This document shows, one piece after another, positions 44,426 to 52,424 of a stretch of DNA of 64,000 nt. The notes beneath the pieces were generated by a model that worked only from the letters and a program-made list of their open reading frames with translations, had not been told where the DNA came from and did not search any database. Each line of letters starts with the position of its first letter. Position 1 is the stretch's first letter. This DNA comes from Mesobacillus jeotgali. GTDB taxonomy: Bacteria > Bacillota > Bacilli > Bacillales > Cytobacillaceae. The stretch covers positions 2,850,501-2,914,500 of the forward strand of contig NZ_CP134494.1 in the NCBI RefSeq assembly GCF_031759225.1, read 5' to 3'. A program made the translations under genes and the position numbers.

Positions 44426-44494
44426 AGAATCACTTCCCACTGAGGACGTTAATCTAAAAACATTTGTGATTTCAAATTGTCTGATTATACCATG

Positions 44495-44521
44495 TACGGG
44501 TGAAGAACCTTAAAAGTTTCA
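44495..44521 (-). promoter_or_regulatory. ECF-sigma-type promoter of yceG-yceH
   Basis: TGAAAC (44516-44521), a 17-bp spacer and CGTA (44495-44498) lie on the minus strand. The spacing is one base longer than the sigma-W optimum but accepted for sigma-M/X/W overlap. In B. subtilis the yceCDEFGHI genes respond to several ECF sigmas and sigma-B. Confidence 0.55.
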
Positions 44522-44605
44522 TCAAGGTCCTCTTTTTCTGTGATTTCACCTTTCACTCTGTCCTCGCATATAGATGAATACTTAAACAGGGAAGGTGAAA
44601 TTAAT

Positions 44606-44872
44606 ATGCGCTTTATTTATAAAAGAGAGCCTGTTGAAGAATTGCAGCTTGAATTACAGGAAGTCAGTCAAACCATGTGCTCAGGCGTTCTTGTTTTGTT
44701 TGATTTATTATTTTATTCACTTATACTCACCTTTTTAATCACTCCAGCTGCCTCGACATTATTACACGTCACCTGTACTTTTTTGCTTATCTATGTATCA
44801 TTTGTCTGCCTATTCTTATTTGTCCGGAGAACTTTAAGAGTGATCGCCCCTGTAAGGGACTATGATAAGTAA
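44606..44872 (+). CDS. Small two-helix membrane protein, function unknown
   Basis: The 88-residue product has an N-terminal amphipathic charged segment (MRFIYKREPVEELQLELQEV) and two TM helices (GVLVLFDLLFYSLILTFLI; TLLHVTCTFLLIYVSFVCLF), ending RRTLRVIAPVRDYDK. AGGTG lies about 9 nt before ATG 44606. It is divergent from yceG and convergent with yceF, between genes that in B. subtilis are contiguous. No family recognised. Confidence 0.6.
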   Translation: MRFIYKREPVEELQLELQEVSQTMCSGVLVLFDLLFYSLILTFLITPAASTLLHVTCTFLLIYVSFVCLFLFVRRTLRVIAPVRDYDK

Positions 44873-44904
44873 ATTTAGTTTTGTTCACAATCGTCCTGCA
44901 AAAT

Positions 44905-44935
44905 AAGAAAAAGGAACAGACCTGTATCCGTTCCT
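44905..44935 (-). terminator. Terminator after yceF
   Basis: The stem AGGAAC/GTTCCT (44912-44917/44930-44935) is followed by TTTTTCTTATTTT on the minus strand. Confidence 0.75.
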
Positions 44936-44943
44936 CGATGCCT

Positions 44944-45732
44944 TTATTGGACATTTTTTTGCTGTTCATTCACTTCAGCTTTCTTTTTATTAACATAGTG
45001 CAGGACAAATGTGGCTGAGAAAGTAATCAGCAGCAGAATGAAGAAATACGCATGTTCTAAATGGAAGCCAAACACACTAGCCAACATTTTTGCCGAAATG
45101 ATAAAAATCAGGATGTAGGCAGTCGTCTCAAGTTCGGGAATCTTCTCGATCAACCTAATAAAGACCCCAGCAACACCTCGCATCATCAGAACACCCAGCA
45201 TACCCCCAAGGAGCAAGACCCATATTTCCTCACTGATGCCCAAAGCAGCCAGGACACTGTCCACAGAGAATGCGATATCCATTAATTCCACTGCGGCCAC
45301 CGTACCCCAGAATGTACCAAACAACCGGATCAGCAGGCCGCTCTGATTGATTCCCGCAACCTCCCCACCATCATGACTCTGCTCTTTTTTCTTTTCGATA
45401 AAGTATTTGATTGCCAGCCAGGCGAGATAACCAGCTCCTAACACCTTCACCCACCAGAATTCAATTAAATACACTCCTATCCCAATTGCGATGAACCTGA
45501 ACGCATATGCGCCAAGCAACCCATAGAATAATGCCCTTTTCCTCTGTTTTTCTGGCAAGTGTTTCACCATGACCGCCAGGACTAAGGCATTGTCAGCAGA
45601 TAAAAGCCCTTCAAGGATGACGAGTGTACCAATAAGCCCCCAGCTGACAGGATCCGTTAAAACCTCGACCCACATATCCCAATTAAAAAACTGGACATAA
45701 GTATCAACAAACCCTTGCAGTATGTCTGCCAT
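44944..45732 (-). CDS. yceF: TerC family membrane protein (YceF/MeeF-like manganese exporter)
   Basis: This integral membrane protein of 262 residues has about seven helices. Conserved acidic membrane motifs are LEGLLSADNALVLAVMV (Asp in SADN) and ELMDIAFSVDSVLAALG, the two ion-binding signatures of TerC. B. subtilis YceF and YkoY export Mn(II), including for metalation of secreted proteins. The ATG at 45732 has GGAGGA 9 nt upstream. No yybP-ykoY riboswitch is visible upstream. It is separated from yceG-yceH by an oppositely oriented small gene. Confidence 0.9.
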   Translation of the reverse strand: MADILQGFVDTYVQFFNWDMWVEVLTDPVSWGLIGTLVILEGLLSADNALVLAVMVKHLPEKQRKRALFYGLLGAYAFRFIAIGIGVYLIEFWWVKVLGAGYLAWLAIKYFIEKKKEQSHDGGEVAGINQSGLLIRLFGTFWGTVAAVELMDIAFSVDSVLAALGISEEIWVLLLGGMLGVLMMRGVAGVFIRLIEKIPELETTAYILIFIISAKMLASVFGFHLEHAYFFILLLITFSATFVLHYVNKKKAEVNEQQKNVQ

Positions 45733-45774
45733 TCTAGATGTTCCTCCCACTTTTTGGTTCTTAGGCTTTGTACA

Positions 45775-45796
45775 GAAAAACCCAGCATCTGCCGGG
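45775..45796 (-). terminator. Terminator between ypjP and yceF
   Basis: The stem CCCGGC/GCTGGG (one wobble) with an AGAT loop is followed by TTTTTC on the minus strand, about 115 nt past ypjP. Confidence 0.6.
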
Positions 45797-45913
45797 CCTC
45801 TATAAAAACTTATTTCGTTTTTCTTAATTTAAGTCCTAAATTTGCCAAAAATATTGGGAGTCACATGTGTTTTAGCTCAAGACTGCTGCTTTTTCTTTTA
45901 GCGGGTCCTTCAA

Positions 45914-46495
45914 TCAGCTTTTCCATTTAGGCGGAGTATTTTTCGCCCAAAATATTTTCCCGAGCTCATAATGGTTCTGGAAATTATCATGATAAGTGTG
46001 GTAATGGAAATTAAACCAGAAACCTTCCTTGGGCGGCTGGTCTCTTCTTACGTGGAATCGGATAATGTCCTTCCCACTTTCCCCGATTATATGGAAAATC
46101 TTTTCAGATTCACCACCACCAGGCATTTCTGTGATACGCAGAGAATTCAGCTTTTCTTCCGGATATTGCATTGCGACCATTTCAATTGCCTTTTCAATGT
46201 TAGGCAAAATGGTCTGCCTGAATTCATCCTCAATCACCGGGCCAATTTTTGTTCCAAATTTCTGGAAAGATTGCAGTTCTGCTTCCTTCATTGCTCTATG
46301 AATGAATGTGTCCCTCTCATCTTCCTCATCTAGGGGAACATCCAGCGATTCAGCGAAACTTGTTTCAGCAGAGGTCGATCTTTCTGTTCTTTCAGCTGTA
46401 GTTGTCAGAAAACCATTCACCTGGGCAGGAGATACCATCCCAAACGTGACAATCGAGATCATGACAACGAGAGATTTGCGCAGCCATGCGGGCAT
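45914..46495 (-). CDS. ypjP: YpjP-like protein
   Basis: The 193-residue protein has a basic N-terminus and hydrophobic segment (LRKSLVVMISIVTFGMVSPA) that reads as a signal peptide, then an acidic mature domain ending with HVRRDQPPKEGFWFNFHYHTYHDNFQNHYELGKIFW, a His/Trp/Phe-rich block characteristic of YpjP. Function is unknown. The start at 46495 has AAGGAAG upstream; the longer frame is rejected. B. subtilis has ypjP next to thyB. Confidence 0.85.
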   Translation of the reverse strand: MPAWLRKSLVVMISIVTFGMVSPAQVNGFLTTTAERTERSTSAETSFAESLDVPLDEEDERDTFIHRAMKEAELQSFQKFGTKIGPVIEDEFRQTILPNIEKAIEMVAMQYPEEKLNSLRITEMPGGGESEKIFHIIGESGKDIIRFHVRRDQPPKEGFWFNFHYHTYHDNFQNHYELGKIFWAKNTPPKWKS

Positions 46496-46728
46496 GTGGA
46501 TCACTTCCTTATATGAATAGGAGTTATTATCTGTAAAAATAGCAATCTTCGTTCTCACTTATATAGTTGCTTAGAAATAGACACCTTTGGCCATAATATA
46601 AAAAATGCTTAGTATTATTATAACTTGTTTATACGTAAAATTGGGCAAAGGGTTTCAGATTTTTTAAAAATGGTAATAAGGAAATAATAGAGGCTTCTTC
46701 AATGAAGTGAAAAAGGGAGGTCATAAGT

Positions 46729-46800
46729 ATGGAGTGGGTCGCTGTTGCAGTCAGTCTAGTTACACTTGCTTATTTTGTCTATTTGGCAATTGCGGATTAA
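46729..46800 (+). CDS. 23-residue single-helix membrane peptide
   Basis: MEWVAVAVSLVTLAYFVYLAIAD is encoded behind an excellent ribosome site (GGGAGG, 8 nt). The whole peptide is one TM helix with a charged cap at each end. A 15-bp perfect hairpin follows 10 nt after the stop. It reads divergently from ypjP. Such micro-membrane proteins often modulate a transporter or kinase, but nothing here identifies a partner. Confidence 0.5.
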   Translation: MEWVAVAVSLVTLAYFVYLAIAD

Positions 46801-46810
46801 GTATGATTTA

Positions 46811-46852
46811 GATTCATGACGGACAGTAAGGAATTATTGTCCGTCATGAATC
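46811..46852. terminator. Perfect 15-bp hairpin, probable terminator of the 23-aa gene
   Basis: Arms at 46811-46825 and 46838-46852 (GATTCATGACGGACA and its complement) flank a 12-nt loop. No T-run follows on the plus strand, so it may be an mRNA-stabilising or protein-binding site instead. Confidence 0.5.
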
Positions 46853-46905
46853 TCCATGCTCAAGGTATTGGAAATTCTATTATTTTAAAAGAATGTGGTT
46901 TTGCC

Positions 46906-47682
46906 TCATTCTTTTTCTATGACTCCAAAATGAAATTTAGCTGTTTTTCTTCTGTACACATTGAAACCAAAATCCTCAAATCGCTTGCTTCTGAAATGGT
47001 CTTTCAGGATGACTCTTTTCCTGGCAACACGGATTGCTTGTTGAATGACTTCTTGTGAAAGCCCCTCATATATCGCGAAATGCGTAAGGCCCCTGATTCC
47101 ATCCGACTCTAGTATCGATTCATCGAACATCGGGTCAAAATAAACACAATCGAAGCTATCATTTTCCTGCTCCAAAAGGAACTGGAGTGAATACCCTTGT
47201 ACTACATTAATTTTCCCCATAGCATGATTGATTGCTTCATATCCAGAATCCCATGTTTTGAGTCCGGTTTTAACCAAATATTCCAGCTCAGGCCTTGCTT
47301 CTATCCCGGTGACAGATCCTGACTCCCCTACAATAAAGCTAGCTACGATACTATCGGATCCAAGGCCAAGCGAGCAGTCGAGAAAACTCATCCCTTCCTG
47401 CAGTTTTGCTGCATCTACGAGAGGATCATTTTCCCCTTTCATTAATCGTTTGATCCGGAACATAGCAGAATTAGGGTGAAAAAAGAAAGGCTCCGCATCT
47501 CCCAGCGGGAATAGTTCTAGCCTCTCCTTGCCAACTACCAGGCAATCATCCTTCACGATTTCCTGGAGCGCTGATACTGACCTTTTTTTCCTCGGTACGA
47601 AATCTGCATTAAGCTCAAGGGCTATTGCTCTTGCATTAGCTGTCATAATCTCATTTGTCCTGCCTGCTGTTGTCACAAACAC
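46906..47682 (-). CDS. ypiP: Class I SAM-dependent methyltransferase-like protein (YpiP)
   Basis: The 258-residue protein has a methyltransferase core: motif I LDCSLGLGSDSIVASFI, an acidic residue in TGIEARPELE, and a motif IV-like CVYFDPMFDE, similar to RsmJ-type rRNA methyltransferases. The N-terminus FVTTAGRTNEIMTANARAIA fits the YpiP family. A GTG start at 47682 is chosen because AGGAAG lies about 8 nt upstream; the ATG at 47751 has its purine tract too close. Its location between ypjP and brxA is as in B. subtilis. The substrate is unknown. Confidence 0.8.
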   Translation of the reverse strand: MFVTTAGRTNEIMTANARAIALELNADFVPRKKRSVSALQEIVKDDCLVVGKERLELFPLGDAEPFFFHPNSAMFRIKRLMKGENDPLVDAAKLQEGMSFLDCSLGLGSDSIVASFIVGESGSVTGIEARPELEYLVKTGLKTWDSGYEAINHAMGKINVVQGYSLQFLLEQENDSFDCVYFDPMFDESILESDGIRGLTHFAIYEGLSQEVIQQAIRVARKRVILKDHFRSKRFEDFGFNVYRRKTAKFHFGVIEKE

Positions 47683-47835
47683 ACCCAACACTTCCTGACA
47701 CAAATATTGATGAATTCCTTGCCTGCATAGAAAAAGGACGTCCTTAGACATCCTTCTCTAACTTATTTAGTCATGTTCTCAAGATTGATAATTACCTGTG
47801 TGAAACTAAAATATTAATGGCAAAAGCAATGAAGC

Positions 47836-48270
47836 TTAGCAATGAGCTTCAAATGCAGTTGTCAGGTTTTCCATGATTGCTTCCATTGGCTGGCCTTCGA
47901 TATCATGGCGTGGAATGAAGTGAACGACTTCTTTCCCCTTCAACAATGCCATTGATGGTGAAGATGGCTCAAGACCTGTGAAGTACTCACGCATTTTTGC
48001 AGTTGCCTCTTTATCCTGCCCTGCAAAAACAGTCACAAGATGATCTGGCTTGTTCTCGCTGCGCAAGAGAGCTTGAGTGGCAGATGGACGTGCCAGACCT
48101 GCAGCACAACCACAAACAGAGTTCACTACGACAAGCGTTGTTCCCTCTACATTTTCCATGAATTCTTCAACTTCAGCAGCGGTAAGAAGTTCTTTGAAAT
48201 CTGCACGTGTCAATTCCTCGCGCATTGGCTTTACCATTTGTCTCATATATTCTTCATATGCCATTGACAT
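47836..48270 (-). CDS. brxA: Bacilliredoxin BrxA (YphP)
   Basis: This thiol-disulfide protein removes bacillithiol from mixed disulfides on proteins after oxidative stress. The 144 residues carry the family CGC active site in VNSVCGCAAGLARP and the thioredoxin-like end SMALLKGKEVVHFIPRHDIEG. The ATG at 48270 has GGAGGG 8 nt upstream. Positioned next to ilvD as in B. subtilis yphP. A weak hairpin overlapping its stop may be the terminator. Confidence 0.95.
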   Translation of the reverse strand: MSMAYEEYMRQMVKPMREELTRADFKELLTAAEVEEFMENVEGTTLVVVNSVCGCAAGLARPSATQALLRSENKPDHLVTVFAGQDKEATAKMREYFTGLEPSSPSMALLKGKEVVHFIPRHDIEGQPMEAIMENLTTAFEAHC

Positions 48271-48351
48271 AAATATTCCCTCCCAAACAATAGTTTGCAG
48301 TGTTAGCATACTATAATATTTATGCAAAACGCAATAAAAGAACGCCTCATA

Positions 48352-50064
48352 CTAGGAATGGACAGGCTCCTGGACAGTTTCTCCAGCGAAAAGATCGGTT
48401 ACAGCGCCTTTTGAGGAACAAGAAACAAGTCTGGCGTATTTAGCCAGTGCACCTCTCTTTGGAAGTGGCGGCGGAGTCCAGTTTTGCCTGCGAACCGCAA
48501 GCTCCTCCTCACTTAACGCAACCGAGATCAGCTTCTGTTCACTATCAACCGTAATCACGTCCCCATCTTTTATTAATGCAATCGGACCGCCAACCTGTGC
48601 TTCAGGGGCAATATGGCCTATAACCAGTCCGTGACTGCCGCCCGAAAACCTTCCATCTGTCAGCAGTGCAACACTTTCTCCAAGGCCTTTCCCCACCAGG
48701 ATTGCTGATAGGCTCAGCATTTCAGGCATACCCGGTCCTCCCTTTGGACCTTCATACCGGATGACCAATACGTCTCCAGCGACAATTTCATCAGACATCA
48801 CTGCTTTTGAAGCTGACTCTTCATCATCAAAAACCTTTGCAGGACCAGTCATACTTTTAACCTTTAATCCCGATACTTTTGCCACAGCGCCATCGGGTGC
48901 AAGGTTCCCTTTTAAAACAACGAGCGGACCATTCTTTCTGAACGGCTCGGCTGCAGGGCGAATGACTTTTTGGTCAGGTTTTAAGTCAGGAAAGTCCTTA
49001 AGATTCTCTTCGAGTGTTCTTCCCGTAACAGTGAGGCAATCACCGTGGAGCAGTCCTTCTTTTAATAAGAGTTTCATGACTGCAGGAACCCCGCCAGCAT
49101 AGAAGAGATCTTGCATGACATATTTGCCGCTTGGCTTCAAGTCGGCAAGATGAGGGACTCTTTCCTGGATCCTATTGAAATCATCCAGAGTCAGGTCAAC
49201 TTCAGCAGCGTGTGCAATGGCCATTAGATGCAGGACAGCATTTGTGGATCCCCCAAGAGCCATTACGACCGTAATCGCATTTTCAAAAGCCTCCTTCGTT
49301 AAAATCTGTCTTGGACGAAGGTCTTGCTCCAGCATCTGATAGACCACTTCTCCGGCTTTATAGCAATCCTCCCGCTTTTCATCCGTTTCTGCTGGGTGTG
49401 ATGAACTTCCTGGCAGGCTCATGCCAAGGGCCTCGATAGCGCTGGCCATTGTATTAGCAGTGTACATCCCTCCACAGGATCCAGAACCTGGACAAGCTTG
49501 GCACTCAATCTTATGAAGTTGTTCATCACCGATTGCACCCTTGTTATACTGGCCGACACCTTCGAATGCTGACACGATGTCGATGTCCTTTCCATCTAGA
49601 TTTCCGGGTTTGATTGTTCCTCCATAAACAAAAACAGAAGGAAGGTCCATTCTGGCAATCGCCATCATGCAGCCTGGCATATTTTTATCACAGCCTCCAA
49701 TGGCAACGAAACCGTCCAGACTTTCCCCCTGGACCACTGTTTCAATCGAATCAGCAATTAAATCCCGACTTGGAAGCGAATAGCGCATTCCGTCTGTTCC
49801 CATCGATATTCCATCCGATACAGTGATAGTGTTAAAAATCAACGGCGCTCCACCTGCTGCTCTTGCACCCTCTTTCGCTTTCACTGCTAGCTTATCAATA
49901 TGTATATTACAAGGAGTCACCTCACTCCAGGTACTCGCTATTCCAATCATCGGCTTTCTGAAATCATCGTCGCTGAAACCAACCGCACGCAGCATTGCTC
50001 TGTTCGGGGCCTTTCTGGCATCATCACTAAATACATGGCTCTTGATCCTTAAATCTTTTCCCAT
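48352..50064 (-). CDS. ilvD: Dihydroxy-acid dehydratase IlvD
   Basis: This Fe-S enzyme dehydrates 2,3-dihydroxy-3-methylvalerate and -isovalerate in isoleucine/valine synthesis. The 570 residues contain the cluster and metal ligands in [32 protein letters not shown] and the C-terminal [10 protein letters not shown] loop. GGGAGGG precedes the ATG. Transcribed away from ypgR's terminator; no T-box is evident upstream, so regulation (CodY, for example) cannot be read here. Confidence 0.97.
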   Translation of the reverse strand: MGKDLRIKSHVFSDDARKAPNRAMLRAVGFSDDDFRKPMIGIASTWSEVTPCNIHIDKLAVKAKEGARAAGGAPLIFNTITVSDGISMGTDGMRYSLPSRDLIADSIETVVQGESLDGFVAIGGCDKNMPGCMMAIARMDLPSVFVYGGTIKPGNLDGKDIDIVSAFEGVGQYNKGAIGDEQLHKIECQACPGSGSCGGMYTANTMASAIEALGMSLPGSSSHPAETDEKREDCYKAGEVVYQMLEQDLRPRQILTKEAFENAITVVMALGGSTNAVLHLMAIAHAAEVDLTLDDFNRIQERVPHLADLKPSGKYVMQDLFYAGGVPAVMKLLLKEGLLHGDCLTVTGRTLEENLKDFPDLKPDQKVIRPAAEPFRKNGPLVVLKGNLAPDGAVAKVSGLKVKSMTGPAKVFDDEESASKAVMSDEIVAGDVLVIRYEGPKGGPGMPEMLSLSAILVGKGLGESVALLTDGRFSGGSHGLVIGHIAPEAQVGGPIALIKDGDVITVDSEQKLISVALSEEELAVRRQNWTPPPLPKRGALAKYARLVSCSSKGAVTDLFAGETVQEPVHS

Positions 50065-50228
50065 TGAATGTCCCTCCCGATTTTTTATTCACTACATTAC
50101 CTCTTTTTAGGGATGATTGCAATAATTATCTAAATATTTTAATTATTAAAAATAAGTAAGCGTATTCATAATTAATTTAATAAGGAAAATCATTAGAGTG
50201 AGCAAAAACCAGAATCTTTATCTCCAGA

Positions 50229-50270
50229 AAAAAACACCCTGGACGTTAATGAATAATGTCAAGGGTGTCT
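50229..50270 (-). terminator. Terminator after ypgR
   Basis: The outer stem ACACCCT/AGGGTGT (50234-50240/50262-50268) has an extended, partly paired loop and is followed by seven Ts on the minus strand. Confidence 0.75.
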
Positions 50271-50277
50271 TGATTTT

Positions 50278-51408
50278 TTATTGTTTTCTTGCTTCCGTCA
50301 TCTGTTTCCAGACTGATCCTTTTGCTTCCTCGCCATGCTCGATACGGGCAATCGCCAGTTTCACCTGCATGCTTACTTCGAATTCAGCGTCATCTTCTGC
50401 AGCCTTTAACGCAGGAAGTGCCCTTTCATCACCTGCTTCATAAAGGAACATTGCCGCTCTCCAGCGGACAAGCTTGCTTGGGTCCTTTAGTGCTTCCATC
50501 ATTTCGTCCATTGCTTCCGTAAAACCAAGGTCCGATAAGCAGTCACCCGCTGTCCGGCGAACGGTTACTGTTTTGTCGTTCAAGGCTTTGTATAGCAATG
50601 GCAGGACATTTTTATCTTCAATCATTCCCAAATATACAGTTGCCAGGCGGCGTATGGATGCTTTCTCATCTTTCAATGCTTTTTCCAGCATCGGCAGGTC
50701 CTCTATAGTAGGATCTTCCATTTGCTCAAGAAGCTGGTACCTGATCCGCCAATCCGGATTTTCCAAATCAGCTTCTGTGATCCTGATTTTCTTCTTTGCT
50801 GCTTTGATCTGAGCTTCCTGTCCTGGATTTTTAGCAAGCTTGACAAGCTCCTCCAGCCTCTCAGGAGGATATGCCGCCAAAAGCTCTTCAACAACATCAT
50901 TACCTACCTGTTCGAATTCCCCGTAACGGACTCCGAGTTCTTTCCAACGGCGGACCATTACTACATTATCGTCAGGAGTCTGTACCTCACCTACTTTTGT
51001 TACGAAGGATTCTGGCAGGCCAAACCGCTTTTCTTCTGTGCCATCTGTCAACTTTACCTGCATCGGAATTCCCTTATAGACTTGAACAAGAACCTTTACT
51101 TCTCCAAAATGCTCATTGATTTCAGGTGCAGAATCACTAGATTCCTCGGCATCTTCTCCGAACGCCTTCCTCACCTCAGGAAGGATTACTTTCCAGTCAA
51201 ACTTCGCATTTCGTTCGACCGCCAGGAAATCTGCAACATGGTAAACCCCTTTTACCCCTTCAATTTCCAGTATGTTCAAGACGACTTCCGGAGCCCCGGC
51301 CGCCGAATCCTTTTTATAGTTATTGCTCTTGCCCATAGGAAGTTCTTGATCCAGATTGATCTTCATCGTATTCGGGCTTGGCGTTGGTTCAATTGATACA
51401 ATTTTCAT
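50278..51408 (-). CDS. ypgR: YpgR: NifU-N-like plus HEAT-repeat protein (conserved virulence factor C family)
   Basis: The 376-residue soluble protein has an N-terminal Nfu/NifU-N scaffold-like domain (SIEPTPSPNTMKINLDQELP, residues 5-25, through about 90), a middle region, and a C-terminal HEAT/PBS-lyase-type repeat array of about five helical repeats (RIRYQLLEQMEDPTIEDLPM, ASIRRLATVYLGMIEDKNVL, VTVRRTAGDCLSDLGFTEAM, SKLVRWRAAMFLYEAG). The family is called CvfC in Staphylococcus; the mechanism is unknown, though the scaffold domain suggests Fe-S handling. It lies between ilvD and the 52-bp array. Confidence 0.85.
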   Translation of the reverse strand: MKIVSIEPTPSPNTMKINLDQELPMGKSNNYKKDSAAGAPEVVLNILEIEGVKGVYHVADFLAVERNAKFDWKVILPEVRKAFGEDAEESSDSAPEINEHFGEVKVLVQVYKGIPMQVKLTDGTEEKRFGLPESFVTKVGEVQTPDDNVVMVRRWKELGVRYGEFEQVGNDVVEELLAAYPPERLEELVKLAKNPGQEAQIKAAKKKIRITEADLENPDWRIRYQLLEQMEDPTIEDLPMLEKALKDEKASIRRLATVYLGMIEDKNVLPLLYKALNDKTVTVRRTAGDCLSDLGFTEAMDEMMEALKDPSKLVRWRAAMFLYEAGDERALPALKAAEDDAEFEVSMQVKLAIARIEHGEEAKGSVWKQMTEARKQ

Positions 51409-51476
51409 ATTCCCACCCCTTTATATTTTTCAGGAATGAAGCCATTTTAACATAATGAGTGATAGATAGCATTTCG

Positions 51477-52363
51477 AAGCTACTTCTGACCATTTGTTCT
51501 GACAGCTTTACTTGTTATCTCTTCGTACCTGTCAGAAGTTGCTTCTTCTTTTGACAGCTTTTCCTCTTTTCTCTCTGAACCTGTCCGAAGTTGCTCTTTC
51601 TTTTGACAGCTTTTCATATTTTCTCTCTGAACCTGTCCGAAGTTGCTCTGTCTTTTGACAGCTTTACCCCTTTTCTCTCTGAACCTGTCAGAAGTTGCTT
51701 CTTCTTTTGACAGCTTTACTCCTTTTCTCTCTGAACCTGTCCGAAGTTGCTCTGTCTTTTGACAGCTTTACCCCTTTTCTCTCTGAACCTGTCAGAAGTT
51801 GCTTCTTCTTTTGACAGCTTTACCCCTTTTCTCTCTGAACCTGTCAAAAGTTGCTCTGTCTTTTGACAGCTTTACCCCTTTTCTCTCTGAACCTGTCAAA
51901 AGTTGCTCTGTCTTTTGACAGCTTTACCCCTTTTCTCTCTGAACCTGTCAAAAGTTGCTCTGTCTTTTGACAGCTTTTCCACTTTTCCCTCTGAACCTGT
52001 CCAAAGTTGCTCTGTCTTCTGACAGCTTTTCCTCTTTTCCCTCCGAACCTGTCGGAAGTTGAACTGTCTTTTGACAGCTTTTCCTCTTTTCTCTCTGAAC
52101 CCGTCAAAAGTTGCTCTTTCTTTTGTCAGCTTTTCCTCTTTTCTCTCTTTACCTGTCCGAAGTTGCTCTGTCTTCTGACAGCTTTTCCTCTTTTTGCTTC
52201 GAACCTGTCCGAAGTTGCTCTGTCTTCTGACAGCTTTTCCTCTTTTTGCTTCGAACCTGTCAAAAGTTGCTCTGTCTTCTGACAGCTTTTCCTCTTTTCC
52301 CTCTGAACCTGTCAGAAGTTGCTTCTTCTTTTGACAGCTTTTCCTCTGAACCTTTCAAAAGTT
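51477..52363. repeat. Tandem array of about 17 units, exact 52-bp period (array 2)
   Basis: Unit starts (CTGTC) fall at 51529 and at every 52 bp to 52309 without a single indel. A degenerate unit begins at 51477 and the last is shortened by about 10 bp. A typical unit begins CTGTCCGAAGTTGCTC and contains CTGTC-TTTT-GACAG, then a pyrimidine-rich stretch ending CTGAAC. Variants CTGTCAGAAG, CTGTCAAAAG and CTGTCCGAAG alternate. It fills the 1-kb gap between ypgR and the ABC-F gene, with no supported ORF. It shares a spaced core with array 1 in opposite orientation. Confidence 0.95.
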
Positions 52364-52395
52364 AATATATCCGATGGAAGATTCCCTCAAAAAAG

Positions 52396-52424
52396 CAAAA
52401 AAAAGACCTGGTTTCCCAGGCCTT
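52396..52424 (-). terminator. Terminator after the ABC-F gene
   Basis: The stem AGGCCTGG/CCAGGTCT on the minus strand is followed by eight Ts. It overlaps the stop codon. Confidence 0.85.

Noticed and set aside
45733..45913. yybP-ykoY manganese riboswitch ahead of the TerC gene
   Set aside because: The region shows only a simple terminator stem for ypjP; the conserved loop sequences of the riboswitch are absent.
50065..50277. T-box leader for ilvD
   Set aside because: No T-box consensus or specifier stem; only the ypgR terminator and AT-rich sequence.
51844..52282. Repetitive ORFs in array 2
   Set aside because: Same cause as in array 1: a stop-poor repeat with a period not divisible by three and no translation signals.
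18865..52363. CRISPR array interpretation of the tandem repeats
   Set aside because: There are no unique spacers; whole 52-bp units are repeated, and no cas genes are in the window.
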